Assembly: GCF_024171535.1 (NCBI RefSeq)
Contig: NZ_JALJZV010000001.1
Coordinates: 434,001-498,000, forward strand
Reading direction: 5' to 3'
Length of the DNA stretch: 64,000 nt
Source of the DNA: Flavobacterium sp. HSC-61S13
GTDB taxonomy: Bacteria; Bacteroidota; Bacteroidia; Flavobacteriales; Flavobacteriaceae
Position 1 is the first letter of the stretch, and each line of letters opens with the position of its first letter. This document shows positions 9,019 to 17,943 of the stretch, piece after piece. A program made the translations under genes and the position numbers. The notes beneath the pieces were generated by a model, which was not told where the DNA came from, did no database searches, and saw nothing but the letters and a program-made list of their open reading frames with translations.

Positions 9019-9026
9019 CAAAATTA
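9019..9026 (-). promoter_or_regulatory. Putative promoter -7 of the Prx/Trx/DUF6952 operon
   Basis: Minus-strand TAATTTTG matches TAnnTTTG exactly, 38 bases upstream of the peroxiredoxin ATG. The same octamer occurs upstream of tpx (4851-4858). A -33 TTG is not obvious. Confidence 0.45.
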
Positions 9027-9573
9027 GCAATTGAATTAGAGAATTACTATTGTTTTCGATTATGATTTTTTATAATAGAATAGAAGAATCCTATTATTGC
9101 ACCATAAAATAATTTAATCCCTAAATCGAAACCCATTTTGAAATTCGACATTAAATATAAGCATAATTGGTTATATATAAAAGAGAATGAATATTAAAAA
9201 AATGTCAAATCACAACTAGAATACTGATCATACAGTGTCCTGTTTTTTGAATTTTAGAAATATATGGGATGAATTTTCAATATCAATAGGCTGGTCGTTA
9301 AAAAGGAGACTAACAATACTCAGCGTGATTAAAAATAAATATATAAATTTTTGAATTATAAAATAATGAAACTGAGATATTAACCCTTTTTAGCTCTTAG
9401 TTTATCGGTATTCCTTGATAAAAACCTTGTTTTTTTAGTATAATTTTTCTATATTTACTTTATAGAAGTCTAGTAGAAATGATTGTTTATTAAACAATTC
9501 AATTGAATTAGGTTTTTTTTGATTTGAATTATAATTTCAAATAAATGTTGTTCTGATGTTTAGAGGCATCCTG

Positions 9574-9614
9574 GATCGCTATTTTTATCTACCGATAGAA
9601 GTAGCGATTTTTTT
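9574..9614 (+). terminator. Terminator-like hairpin
   Basis: GATCGCTA and TAGCGATTTTTTT form a 7-bp stem closing a long loop, with a T-run on the plus strand. No plus-strand gene ends here, so it may terminate an unrecognised transcript or act as a leader attenuator. Confidence 0.4.
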
Positions 9615-9626
9615 ATAGGTTGTTCG

Positions 9627-9634
9627 TAACTTTG
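9627..9634 (+). promoter_or_regulatory. Putative bestrophin promoter -7 element
   Basis: TAACTTTG matches TAnnTTTG 15 bases upstream of the ATG at 9649, just after the hairpin ending at 9614, implying a very short leader. Confidence 0.4.
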
Positions 9635-9648
9635 CAAAAAACAATGCG

Positions 9649-10563
9649 ATGATAGTTAGATATAGAAGTACTATTTTAAGGATGTTATTTTCATGGAAAG
9701 GTTCCGTACTCAAAAAGATATATCCGATTTTATCGTTGTTGTTTGTGTTTTCGTGGGTAGTATATTATTATCACTTATCATTTCCTCATATAGACTTTCC
9801 GCTAAATGTTACTGTCTTTACTCTAATGGGGATTTCCTTGGCGATCTTTTTGGGGTTTTGTAATTCAGCGGCCTATGATCGTTTTTGGGAGGGACGCAAG
9901 TTATGGGGAAATTTGGTTATTCACAGCCGCTCTTTAAGTTTTCAGTTACTCAATTATGTAGATACTTCCAAGAAAGAACAAAATTATAGTGTTGATCTGA
10001 TTATCGCTTTCACCTATGCCTTAAAAGCGCAGTTGCGCTCTGAAGATGTGATGCCGGAAATGAAACGTTTGTTGCCTTCAAAGTTCTGTGGTGTTTTAGA
10101 AAATAAAAAATATAAAACAGCTGCTATTTTAAATGAATTGACACGTTGGTTACACAGTCAACATAAGGCGGGTAATATTGATTCAATTGAAAAGGTTAGA
10201 ATTGATCAAAACATCAATGAACTTTCCATTATACTCGGTGGCTGTGAGCGTATATTGCATACCCGAATTCCCTTTGTGTATTTTGTACTCTTGCACCGAA
10301 CGGTTTATCTGTATTGTTTTATGTTGCCTTTTGGATTGATCGACACCATCAGTTGGGCGATGCCCTTTTTTGTAACCTTTGTGGCGTATTCTTTTATCGC
10401 ATTAGACGCCATAGTCGACGAAATTGCAGAACCTTTTGGTTATGACGAAAATGATTTAGCTTTAAACAATATGTGCCAGAATATTGAATACAGCCTTTGC
10501 GAGCTAGCTGACAAACCTTTACCAAAGATTAAAGGCTACGATGAGAAGTTTGTGTTGAATTAG
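9649..10563 (+). CDS. Bestrophin family (UPF0187/YneE) ion channel
   Basis: The 304-residue membrane protein shows the bacterial bestrophin pattern: SWKGSVLKKIYPILSLLFVFSWVVYY, then FLGFCNSAAYDRFWEGRKLWGNLVIHSRSL (the conserved YDRFWEGRKLWG segment), then RIPFVYFVLLHRTVYLYCFMLPFGL and the C-terminal IVDEIAEPFGYDENDLALN. Bacterial homologues form pentameric channels conducting cations or anions across the inner membrane. It is monocistronic, between a promoter-like element at 9627 and a strong terminator at 10602-10638. Confidence 0.93.
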   Translation: MIVRYRSTILRMLFSWKGSVLKKIYPILSLLFVFSWVVYYYHLSFPHIDFPLNVTVFTLMGISLAIFLGFCNSAAYDRFWEGRKLWGNLVIHSRSLSFQLLNYVDTSKKEQNYSVDLIIAFTYALKAQLRSEDVMPEMKRLLPSKFCGVLENKKYKTAAILNELTRWLHSQHKAGNIDSIEKVRIDQNINELSIILGGCERILHTRIPFVYFVLLHRTVYLYCFMLPFGLIDTISWAMPFFVTFVAYSFIALDAIVDEIAEPFGYDENDLALNNMCQNIEYSLCELADKPLPKIKGYDEKFVLN

Positions 10564-10601
10564 TTTTGAAGTTTAAATTCGCGCTAATGCTGCCCTTAAA
10601 A

Positions 10602-10638
10602 AAAAGAGGTTATTCCATTGTTTGGAATAACCTCTTTT
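10602..10638. terminator. Strong bidirectional terminator
   Basis: A 16-bp perfect stem (AAAAGAGGTTATTCCA paired with its complement) with a 5-base loop, A-rich on the left and T-rich on the right. It lies between the convergent bestrophin and peptidase genes. Confidence 0.9.
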
Positions 10639-10659
10639 GATGTGGAAAATTTCTTTTGA

Positions 10660-12849
10660 TTAATTCAAGGTTGATTTTTGAAGATGTGTAAAGAAATAAT
10701 CGGCTATTTTTTGATTTAAGTGTACGCGATCTTTGCCGGATACATTGTGTTCATGTGTAGGATATAGAAAGTAATCAACTTGCTTACCCGCTTTGATACA
10801 AGCTTCGATAAACTCCATTGAATGTTGTTGAACCACTACAGGATCTTGAGCACCGTGAATAACCAGTAAACGATTGTTGAGTTTATCTGCCTTATTGATT
10901 AAACTGGTTTTCTCATAACCTTCTGGGTTTTCCTGAGGAGTATCCATATAGCGCTCTCCATACATGATTTCATAGTACTTCCAGTCCATCACAGGTCCTC
11001 CGGCAACTCCAACTTTAAATATTTCTGGATGATTTATCGAAAGAGTAGTGGTCATAAATCCGCCAAAACTCCAGCCATAAACGCCAATTTTATCAGTATC
11101 CACAAAACTTTTTGATTTTAAAAAGTCGATACCCTTTAATTGGTCGGCCATTTCATTTTCACCCAGTTTTCGGTGTATAACATGTTCAAAATCGCGACCT
11201 CTATTGTCACTTCCTCTATTGTCGACCGTAAAAACAATATAACCGTTCTGAGCCATATAATAGTCAAATAAACTGGCACCGCCCAACCATTTGTTTTGAA
11301 CCAACTGCGCATGAGGTCCACCGTAAACATATACCATTACTGGGTATTTTTTAGTGGCATCAAAATTGGCAGGGTAGATCAAGCGACCATTTAGGGTTGT
11401 CTGACCGTCGGCAGCCGTTATGGTAACCATTTCCATTTTCGGAAGCGTTACGGTTCCTTCATATGGATTTGGCGACTTAACTAATTCAACCGCTTTTTTG
11501 GTTTTGGTATCAACAATGCTGATTTCATTCGGTGTTGTTGTATTGCTAAATTGATCTAAGAAAGCCGTTTTGTTTTCATTCATTTGAATGTTATGTGTTC
11601 CGGATAGCGTCGTTAGCAGCTCTGTGGATTGATTTGCTAAGGATACTTTATAAAGTTGTCTATCCAATCCTCTGTTGCTAGTACCTACATAATACAAGGT
11701 TTTTCCAGTGGCATCAAAACCTAATATTTCTTTGACTATAACGTCTTTATATCCCAATTTCTTCAGTTCTTTACCATCGGTGTTGTATAGGTAAATTTGG
11801 CGGAAACCGTCTTTTTCGGTTAGGTATAAGAATTCATTGTTTTTGTTAGGTATAAATGTCAAAGCATGCGAAGGTTCTGCATAGGTATTTGATTGGTCTT
11901 CAAATAACTTTTTGTCAAGAAGCCCTGTCGTTGCATTATAACGATTCACTTGAATGTGATTTTGTTCGCGATTGAGCAGCCCAACATAAACGAATTCGCC
12001 TTTTGGATCCCAAGTAACCATAGTTAAAAATTGTTCCTTAGGTTCGCCGGTTTGTAAGGTTACTTTCTTTTGAGTTTTGATGTCATAAAGCACTAAAGTA
12101 ACTTGCTCGCTAGTCATACCCGCCATCGGGTATTTGATGTTCTTTACTTCGGCAACACGTGCTCCAAAATTGACTAAGGGATAGGAGCTCACCATACTTT
12201 GATCTTTTCTATAGTAAAGCAATTGATCTTTAGCCGGATTCCACCACATACCGCGATCGATACCAAATTCTTGTCTGTGGGTATCGTTACTTCCATTAAT
12301 GATGTCTAAAGCGGGATCATTGGTTACTGTAATGTCTTTGTTATTGAGATCAGAAATCACGATGTTGTTATCGTTTAACCAAGCCATATAGTTTCCTTTT
12401 GAAGAAACAAGCTGGTTTTTAGCGAGTTTGTCCAATTTAAAAAAGCTACTCACTTTTTTGGAAGTCACATCGTATTCAATGTGGTACATATTGTCTTTTC
12501 CAGTAGTAGTAAACGTCAATGTATTTGCGTCTTTCCACGTATACGCATAGGGAAAAATCCTCAGGTTTATATCCGCCTCATTTAAGGCTTTATCAAGGGC
12601 GCTTTGCAAATCGGTCTTAGAAATTAAAACGGTTTCTTTCCAATTATTGGATTGATTTCGACTCATCAAATTTTGATAAGTGGCATCCAAATAACTCAGT
12701 TGATTATGATCTTGCCATTGCGGAGCTGTAATGGTTTTCGGAGCAAACTTCGTGAAATTACCCGATGTCGCTTCTTCTATAGTTAGATTTCGTTGCGCAA
12801 ATAAAAAATTACCGGCTAATAGAAATACAAATAAAGAGGTTTTTCTCAT
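10660..12849 (-). CDS. S9 family (dipeptidyl-peptidase IV-type) serine peptidase
   Basis: The 729-residue protein has a signal peptide (MRKTSLFVFLLAGNFLFAQ), an N-terminal eight-bladed beta-propeller of DPP-IV type (about residues 90-460, including RGMWWNPAKDQLLYYR), and a C-terminal alpha/beta-hydrolase domain. The nucleophile is in YGWSFGGFM near residue 593, the acid in VIHGAQDPVV near 667, and the His in YPTHEHNVSG near 699. DPP-IV enzymes remove X-Pro or X-Ala dipeptides. It is probably periplasmic and feeds peptide uptake. It is monocistronic and convergent with the bestrophin gene. Confidence 0.94.
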   Translation of the reverse strand: MRKTSLFVFLLAGNFLFAQRNLTIEEATSGNFTKFAPKTITAPQWQDHNQLSYLDATYQNLMSRNQSNNWKETVLISKTDLQSALDKALNEADINLRIFPYAYTWKDANTLTFTTTGKDNMYHIEYDVTSKKVSSFFKLDKLAKNQLVSSKGNYMAWLNDNNIVISDLNNKDITVTNDPALDIINGSNDTHRQEFGIDRGMWWNPAKDQLLYYRKDQSMVSSYPLVNFGARVAEVKNIKYPMAGMTSEQVTLVLYDIKTQKKVTLQTGEPKEQFLTMVTWDPKGEFVYVGLLNREQNHIQVNRYNATTGLLDKKLFEDQSNTYAEPSHALTFIPNKNNEFLYLTEKDGFRQIYLYNTDGKELKKLGYKDVIVKEILGFDATGKTLYYVGTSNRGLDRQLYKVSLANQSTELLTTLSGTHNIQMNENKTAFLDQFSNTTTPNEISIVDTKTKKAVELVKSPNPYEGTVTLPKMEMVTITAADGQTTLNGRLIYPANFDATKKYPVMVYVYGGPHAQLVQNKWLGGASLFDYYMAQNGYIVFTVDNRGSDNRGRDFEHVIHRKLGENEMADQLKGIDFLKSKSFVDTDKIGVYGWSFGGFMTTTLSINHPEIFKVGVAGGPVMDWKYYEIMYGERYMDTPQENPEGYEKTSLINKADKLNNRLLVIHGAQDPVVVQQHSMEFIEACIKAGKQVDYFLYPTHEHNVSGKDRVHLNQKIADYFFTHLQKSTLN

Positions 12850-13158
12850 TTTCTATTTTAGTTTAAGTCGCTAATTTAAGTTTTTGAGCCCAACTCAGCA
12901 ACTGTTCGCTTTAAAAAGACCTTTTTATTCTCGTTGTGTTTGCTATTTGCTTTACGTAATAGGTATTGGTGGATGAGTAGAGGATACTCATTTTATCGGG
13001 TAACGGCCAGGATCATCATTTTAAATTATTATAATACTTTTTTTTATAGATTGATTATCTATGTGTTTAGGTGATTTTTGTTTACTTTGGCCGTCAGTAT
13101 ACTTGAATTTTAGATTCTTTTTTGTAATAGAATTAAATTGTACCCTGTTTGACCTTGG
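12850..13158. other. Divergent intergenic region, no gene seen
   Basis: This 309-bp AT-rich spacer lies between the divergent peptidase and WG-repeat genes. Only weak promoter-like words are seen. No hairpin with a T-run or RNA gene was recognised. Confidence 0.5.
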
Positions 13159-13884
13159 ATGAATGAACTGCCCAATACGATGAATGTAATAAAACTAATT
13201 TTTCCGACAAGAATGCTTGTTTATTTTGTTTTCTGCGTAAAGTTTTCGGTTGGATTTGCCCAAGCAAAAATTCCCGTTTCTTATTGCGAAAGCGCTCCTG
13301 AAATAATTCCATTTATTAAAGGGCAGAAATACGGTTATGTCGATCGTCATGGTAAGGTGTTGATTCCCGCTAAATTTGATCAAGCGGGTATGTTTAAAAT
13401 GGATTTTTATACCTTATTAAGTCAAAATGCTTCTGTGTTGGGAACTGCGGATTATGCCTTGGTGACTTTGGATGAAATCAAGTATCGCATCGATAAAAAA
13501 GGCAGTATTGTTTTAAAAATGGATACGGTTCAATCTGCTCCAGCTGTATGTTGTCCGCAGGTCGAACACGATTTGGTGTTATTTGAAAAGAATAAACTGT
13601 GGGGTATACGTGATAAGAAGGGAAAGGTAGTGGTTGAAAATCATTATCAAACCTTAGATTATCTATTCTGGTTAGACGGTAGTGCGAAGTACTTTATAGC
13701 GAAGAAAAATGGAAAGTATGGAGTCATAGATGCTCAAGGGCTCGTTAAAGTCAAGTTTTTATATGATTTTCTTTATAATATGAATGCGAATGCAACCGAA
13801 GACAGTGGTATATTATTAGCAGGAACCTTAGAGAGGCAACCGATAATCATTGACTTTTGTGGCAATCGCTATTATTATAAATAG
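13159..13884 (+). CDS. WG-repeat protein
   Basis: The 241-residue exported protein carries three WG-type repeats: KYGYVDRHGKVLIPAKFD near residue 55, WGIRDKKGKVVVENHYQ near 150, and KYGVIDAQGLVKVKFLYD near 190. Hydrophobic residues about 15-35 (MLVYFVFCVKFSVGFAQ) form a signal peptide; the second ATG at 13180 would give a more usual leader and is an alternative start. WG repeats are beta-hairpin modules of unclear function common in Bacteroidota surface proteins. It has no operon partners. Confidence 0.85.
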   Translation: MNELPNTMNVIKLIFPTRMLVYFVFCVKFSVGFAQAKIPVSYCESAPEIIPFIKGQKYGYVDRHGKVLIPAKFDQAGMFKMDFYTLLSQNASVLGTADYALVTLDEIKYRIDKKGSIVLKMDTVQSAPAVCCPQVEHDLVLFEKNKLWGIRDKKGKVVVENHYQTLDYLFWLDGSAKYFIAKKNGKYGVIDAQGLVKVKFLYDFLYNMNANATEDSGILLAGTLERQPIIIDFCGNRYYYK

Positions 13885-13900
13885 CGATTGCTTTAAAGAT

Positions 13901-14185
13901 TTATCCAATCAAAAGATCTTGTGAACCGGGATTTTTATCAAAAACAAAACGAACAAAAGAGCAGCGTGGTTTTATTTTGAGCCGTTTGTTTCTGGCGTAT
14001 TCAAAAACTTCTAAAACCATCTTTTGTCCCAACCCCTTTCCGTTATATTCTGTATATACTTCCGTATGATCAATGGCAATTTGATGTTCGTTAATTCGTG
14101 TAAAATGAACTTCACCTATTTGAATGTCATTTTCAAATCCATGAAAAACACCTTGATTTCCCTGATCTATCAGTTCAATAATCAT
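13901..14185 (-). CDS. GNAT-type N-acetyltransferase (YjdJ-like, small)
   Basis: The 94-residue protein is the minimal GNAT form, with HTEVYTEYNGKGLGQKMVLEVFEYARNKRLKIKPRCSFVRFVFDKNP. The Q/GxGxG/A-type acetyl-CoA loop is GKGLGQ, and the C-terminal CSFVRFVFDKNP is typical of the short YjdJ group. The substrate is unknown. Its start overlaps the pirin stop by 4 bp, so the two are translationally coupled. Confidence 0.9.
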   Translation of the reverse strand: MIIELIDQGNQGVFHGFENDIQIGEVHFTRINEHQIAIDHTEVYTEYNGKGLGQKMVLEVFEYARNKRLKIKPRCSFVRFVFDKNPGSQDLLIG

Positions 14186-15060
14186 ATTCTTTTTTCAGGT
14201 AAAGGCACATAACCATCATCTCCAGGAACTTTTGGAAATCGGTGTGCGATCCAGTCAGCCTTAGCTTTTTCGATGGTGCTTAAATCGGAAGAAACAAAAT
14301 TCCATTCGATATGTCTCGGTTCTGGGAAGACCTCGCCACCAAAAATATAGACCGTTGTATTTTCTGCCATTTCAAATTGGCAGAGTTGGCTGTCTTTGGC
14401 TATTAAGATTTGTTTGGACTCAAAGCGGTTTTCCTCACTAATAATCTCTCCTTCTAAAATATACATACCGCTTTCTCCGAACAGACTTGAACCGATATTG
14501 ATGGTTGTACGTTTTTTGCTTTTCAATTCCAACAGATATAGTGGACTGTGTACGGGAACAGGAGACTTTTTATCAAATAAGTGACCTGCGATCAGTTTAT
14601 ATTCCACATCATCTACGGTCCAATGCGGTAATTCATCGGCATTGATATGTGTAAAAGATGGATCTATATGTTCTAGTTCCTTTGGTAAAGCCACCCATAT
14701 TTGTAACCCGTGCAAATTTTTGTCGGTGTGACGTAGGTATTCCGGTGTTCTTTCGGAATGGGTAATCCCTTTTCCTGCCGTCATCCAGTTTACGGCACCA
14801 GGCGTGATTTCTACTTCAGTTCCCAAGCTGTCTTTATGCATTATACTGCCTTCAAACAAATAAGTAAGGGTTGATAAACCGATATGCGGATGTGGTGGAA
14901 CGTCTAGATTTTCATAATCCTTTAGTGCAGCTGGCCCCATGTGATCAATAAATACAAAAGGTCCCACAGAACGTTTTTGACGAAAAGGCAATAAACGACC
15001 AACTAGAAAATTCCCGATATCCGCAGGACGTTCTTCAATGATAAATGAAATATTTGACAT
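14182..15060 (-). CDS. Pirin family protein
   Basis: The 292-residue bicupin has the pirin signature FVFIDHMGPA near residue 33 and the metal-binding cluster PPHPHIGLSTLTYLFEG...HKDSLG in the N-terminal cupin (His residues near 57, 59, 101), with ITHSERTPE following. Some bacterial pirins oxidise flavonols or modulate metabolic enzymes; the role here is not known. It forms a two-gene unit with the small GNAT gene. Confidence 0.95.
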   Translation of the reverse strand: MSNISFIIEERPADIGNFLVGRLLPFRQKRSVGPFVFIDHMGPAALKDYENLDVPPHPHIGLSTLTYLFEGSIMHKDSLGTEVEITPGAVNWMTAGKGITHSERTPEYLRHTDKNLHGLQIWVALPKELEHIDPSFTHINADELPHWTVDDVEYKLIAGHLFDKKSPVPVHSPLYLLELKSKKRTTINIGSSLFGESGMYILEGEIISEENRFESKQILIAKDSQLCQFEMAENTTVYIFGGEVFPEPRHIEWNFVSSDLSTIEKAKADWIAHRFPKVPGDDGYVPLPEKRI

Positions 15061-15172
15061 AGTAAACTATCAATTTAATTTTAGCGATAAAAAAGGTTTG
15101 TTTTACTAAGTTAGTAAAAAAACGAACAACTGCAGTATTTTCCTCGTGATCTTCATTAATTTAAAAAAGATC

Positions 15173-15709
15173 TTAACGCGCAATCGGGTGACCAACGATG
15201 GATTCCAATTCCTCAAACATCGCATCTATAGGCAATACCTTTAATTGCGGATGGCTTTTTAACCAATCGGAATGCAATTGAATAAGATCCTCGGTTATCT
15301 CTGAAAAGCTGATATCGTCAATAGTTGATTTAACAGGGTTTTTCTCAGAGAAACTTTGTTCAAAAAACTTTTTCTTTTTAATGCTACTTAAGCCTTTCAT
15401 TCTGCGTTGTTGTTTTTCAAAATAGGCTAAATGTTCGGCAGCATTCATCATATCTAGTCCTACTGCGATCAACTCGTTGATTTCCTCTGACCATTTTGTA
15501 TTCCACACAAACTGTGAAAATCCACCAGCTGTAGTCTGTGAGAAGTAGTAATCTACTAAATAACTGATTAAAGCATCGTCAAACAAGTCTGAATCTTCAA
15601 TTCCCTCTTCGCGCAATACGTTGAGCACGGAAATGTTGGATAGGATAACTTGATAAGGATCTGGGTTGGTAAAGGCATTCTCGGATACGATGATTTCGTT
15701 TAATTCCAT
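15173..15709 (-). CDS. DUF4375 (DMP19-like) domain protein
   Basis: A start at the ATG at 15709 gives 178 residues beginning MELNEIIVSENAF. The longer open frame upstream overlaps the MFS gene and lacks family character, so it was trimmed. The segment DDALISYLVDYYFSQTTAGGFSQFVWNTKW followed by INELIAVGLDMMNAAEHLAYFE is the DMP19/DUF4375 pattern (DMP19 of Neisseria is a DNA mimic). It starts 5 bp after the MFS stop, so it is probably co-transcribed with it. The biological role is unknown. Confidence 0.75.
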   Translation of the reverse strand: MELNEIIVSENAFTNPDPYQVILSNISVLNVLREEGIEDSDLFDDALISYLVDYYFSQTTAGGFSQFVWNTKWSEEINELIAVGLDMMNAAEHLAYFEKQQRRMKGLSSIKKKKFFEQSFSEKNPVKSTIDDISFSEITEDLIQLHSDWLKSHPQLKVLPIDAMFEELESIVGHPIAR

Positions 15710-15714
15710 AAGAG

Positions 15715-16944
15715 TTAGTTTTCTGGTGTTAACATCCTTTTCAGGACAAAGTAAAAGCCAATTGCGGATATGGTAGCCACAACAGCCGTGCCTATCCACA
15801 ATACTTCAAAGTTATAAATTTTAGCGATTTTAGTACCGAGTATCGGAGAGATTACAAAAGCAGAGGCAAATGCCAAACCATTAAATCCCATATAAGCCCC
15901 TTTATTGTTAATGCCAGATCGCAATGCGGTCACTGTAGAGGTGAACGGAAGCGCAAGCATCTCGGAAATGCATAAAATAGTCATCGATGCATAAATGATG
16001 ATTAGACCGTGTGAAAACGCTAATATTCCATATCCAATTCCCGTCAGAAAAACTCCGTATACAATAATTTGAGTAACGCTTAGTTTCTTTTCGGCAATAT
16101 GGACCAATAACATTTCGAATATAAAAATAATCAAACCGCTATAGCCCAGAATGATTCCAATATCGAATTGGCTTAGTTTTCCTACTTCTTGGTAAAAGAT
16201 CGGTAGCGTACTAAACAATTGAAAGAATGCAATAGCATATAATGCACAGAAAAGATTAAAGAGTATAAAGAGACCGTCTTTATAAGGAGATCTCTCGGGT
16301 TTAAGCATTTCAGGGTTGATGATTTCTCTTTGATTGTCACGATTGATCTCTTTGGTAGACTTTTTATTGATAAAAAAGTAAACAAACAAACAGCCAGCTA
16401 GAAAAGCGGCTACGGCATTGACGTAAAACAATAAGGCATAGGAAATGGATGCGAGAAGTCCGCCCATAGCTGGTCCGATAGAAAAGCCTAAGTTGATTGC
16501 CATTCTGTTTAGAGAAAAAGCTCTAGTAATATTTTCGGGTTTAGCGTATAAGGTAATGGCTACGGAGTTAGCAGGCCTAAAGACCTCACTGATCGTGCTT
16601 TGTATCAACATAATACAACCCAGTCCAATTGCCGTATCAAATAAGGGCATTATGGCAAACATCGGAGCGCTAAGAAACAAACTTAAACTTTGCACTTTGA
16701 AGTTCCCTATTTTATCGGTTAACCAGCCACCAAAAAAAGAACCTATCAGTGATCCAATACCAAAACAAGCGAGTACATAACCCGAATTTTCAAGAGTAAA
16801 TCCCAGTTTTCCAGTCATGTAAACCCCTAAAAAGGGTAAAACCATAGAACCAGAGCGGTTCAGAAGCATTACAAAGGCTAACATCCATGATGATGGTGAA
16901 AGGCCCTTATAGGAATCGATATAAATTTGTAGAATTTTTTTCAT
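15715..16944 (-). CDS. MFS transporter (12-TM)
   Basis: The 409-residue protein has about 12 membrane segments. Motif A follows the second helix (GSFFGGWLTDKIGNFKVQSLSL), and NRMAINLGFSIGPAMGGLLA follows in the fifth helix. The family resembles MdtH-like exporters, but the substrate cannot be inferred. It is first in a two-gene unit with the DUF4375 gene and is divergent from the YdcF gene. Confidence 0.9.
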   Translation of the reverse strand: MKKILQIYIDSYKGLSPSSWMLAFVMLLNRSGSMVLPFLGVYMTGKLGFTLENSGYVLACFGIGSLIGSFFGGWLTDKIGNFKVQSLSLFLSAPMFAIMPLFDTAIGLGCIMLIQSTISEVFRPANSVAITLYAKPENITRAFSLNRMAINLGFSIGPAMGGLLASISYALLFYVNAVAAFLAGCLFVYFFINKKSTKEINRDNQREIINPEMLKPERSPYKDGLFILFNLFCALYAIAFFQLFSTLPIFYQEVGKLSQFDIGIILGYSGLIIFIFEMLLVHIAEKKLSVTQIIVYGVFLTGIGYGILAFSHGLIIIYASMTILCISEMLALPFTSTVTALRSGINNKGAYMGFNGLAFASAFVISPILGTKIAKIYNFEVLWIGTAVVATISAIGFYFVLKRMLTPEN

Positions 16945-17139
16945 ACATGGGTACTGCAGTTAAAGTAGAAAACCCCTGCAATTTAAGAACTCTTTTTTGG
17001 TTTTTTAACAATTACACTCGATTTAATAAATACGAATATTTCCGGTTCAGATCTTAGTTATTCGTTTAACTTCTTAAAATTAGTTTAGTGATTATGCAGT
17101 AATTTACGGCTTTCTATAAAGCATAGCCTTCAAGTTTTA

Positions 17140-17177
17140 AGCAAACATATACCGAACATCACAGTTTGGTGTTTGCT
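17140..17177. repeat. Imperfect long inverted repeat
   Basis: Arms AGCAAAC-(ATAT)-ACCGAAC and GTTTGGT-GTTTGCT pair over 14 bp (one G.T) with a 4-base bulge and a 6-base loop. It lacks a T-run, so it is unlikely to be a terminator. It lies about 100 bp upstream of the YdcF gene and could be an operator or RNA structure. Confidence 0.5.
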
Positions 17178-17241
17178 AAAATTTAAGCTTAAGAAATATT
17201 CTATTTTCTTTACATGATGTTTAAGTTACCGAGAATAGGGC

Positions 17242-17249
17242 TATTTTTG
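17242..17249 (+). promoter_or_regulatory. Putative YdcF-gene promoter -7 element
   Basis: TATTTTTG matches TAnnTTTG, 32 bases upstream of the GTG start at 17281. Confidence 0.4.
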
Positions 17250-17280
17250 CAGCGGAAACCTTGTAAAAAGTGATCATGTC

Positions 17281-17844
17281 GTGAGAAAAAAACTGTATTA
17301 TTTTATCGTACTTATAGCTATATGGTTTTTGTGTCATGTAGGATATATGATTTGGGATGGATTTCAGCAACCTACAGCAAAAGCGGATATCGCTGTGATA
17401 TTGGGGACGACCGTTCACGAAGATGGTACGTTATCTCCTCGTTTGGAACAGCGTATGCTTTGTGGTTTGGCGTTATACCAAAGAGGATTAGTCGATAAGA
17501 TATTGGTCAGTGGTGGATTGGGCAAAGAAGGACATCAAGAAGCTGAAAAGATGAAAGAATTTTTACTGCAACATCAGGTTCCTGAAAGTAGCATCTTCGT
17601 TGACAATTACGGCAATAATACTTGGGCGACCGTCAATAATACTATGGACTTACAATCAAGAATCGGTTTTAAGCGTGTTGTTGTCGTATCACAGTATTTT
17701 CATATTACGCGCACCAAGATGATGTTTAATAAACTGGGGTTTTATCACGTTCAAAGTGCTAGCCCTGCTTACTTTGAGGGTAGAGATTTTTATGGTTGTT
17801 TTCGTGAATTTGTAGCGTTTTACTGGACTTTTTTTACTAGATAA
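17281..17844 (+). CDS. YdcF/SanA-family (DUF218) membrane protein
   Basis: The 187-residue protein has one N-terminal membrane anchor (LYYFIVLIAIWFLCHVGYMIW), then the DUF218 domain: ADIAVILGTTVHEDGTLSPRLEQRM, KILVSGGLGKEGHQEAEKMKEFL, and VVVSQYFHITRTKMMF. Known members (SanA, ElyC, YdcF) affect envelope integrity. The start is GTG because the ATG just upstream at 17276 is closed by an immediate stop. Confidence 0.92.
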   Translation: MRKKLYYFIVLIAIWFLCHVGYMIWDGFQQPTAKADIAVILGTTVHEDGTLSPRLEQRMLCGLALYQRGLVDKILVSGGLGKEGHQEAEKMKEFLLQHQVPESSIFVDNYGNNTWATVNNTMDLQSRIGFKRVVVVSQYFHITRTKMMFNKLGFYHVQSASPAYFEGRDFYGCFREFVAFYWTFFTR

Positions 17845-17943
17845 AAGCCTTTTTTTATAAAAAAAACGAATAATATTGTTTAAAATCTTTAAATTTGAAA
17901 ATAAGGTCTTAACTTTTAATAAAAGTTGAAAAAATATATAAAC

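Larger units (their letters stand above)
8982..9648. other. Gene-free divergent intergenic region
   Basis: This 667-bp, very AT-rich gap separates the minus-strand peroxiredoxin from the plus-strand bestrophin gene. It holds promoter-like octamers near each end (9019-9026 minus, 9627-9634 plus) and a hairpin at 9574-9614. No open frame with coding character or RNA gene is recognised in the central 500 bases. Confidence 0.6.
16945..17280. other. Divergent intergenic region with a long inverted repeat
   Basis: This 336-bp spacer between a minus-strand MFS gene and the plus-strand YdcF gene contains a two-part inverted repeat at 17140-17177 and a promoter-like TATTTTTG at 17242-17249. No gene is seen. 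Confidence 0.6.
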
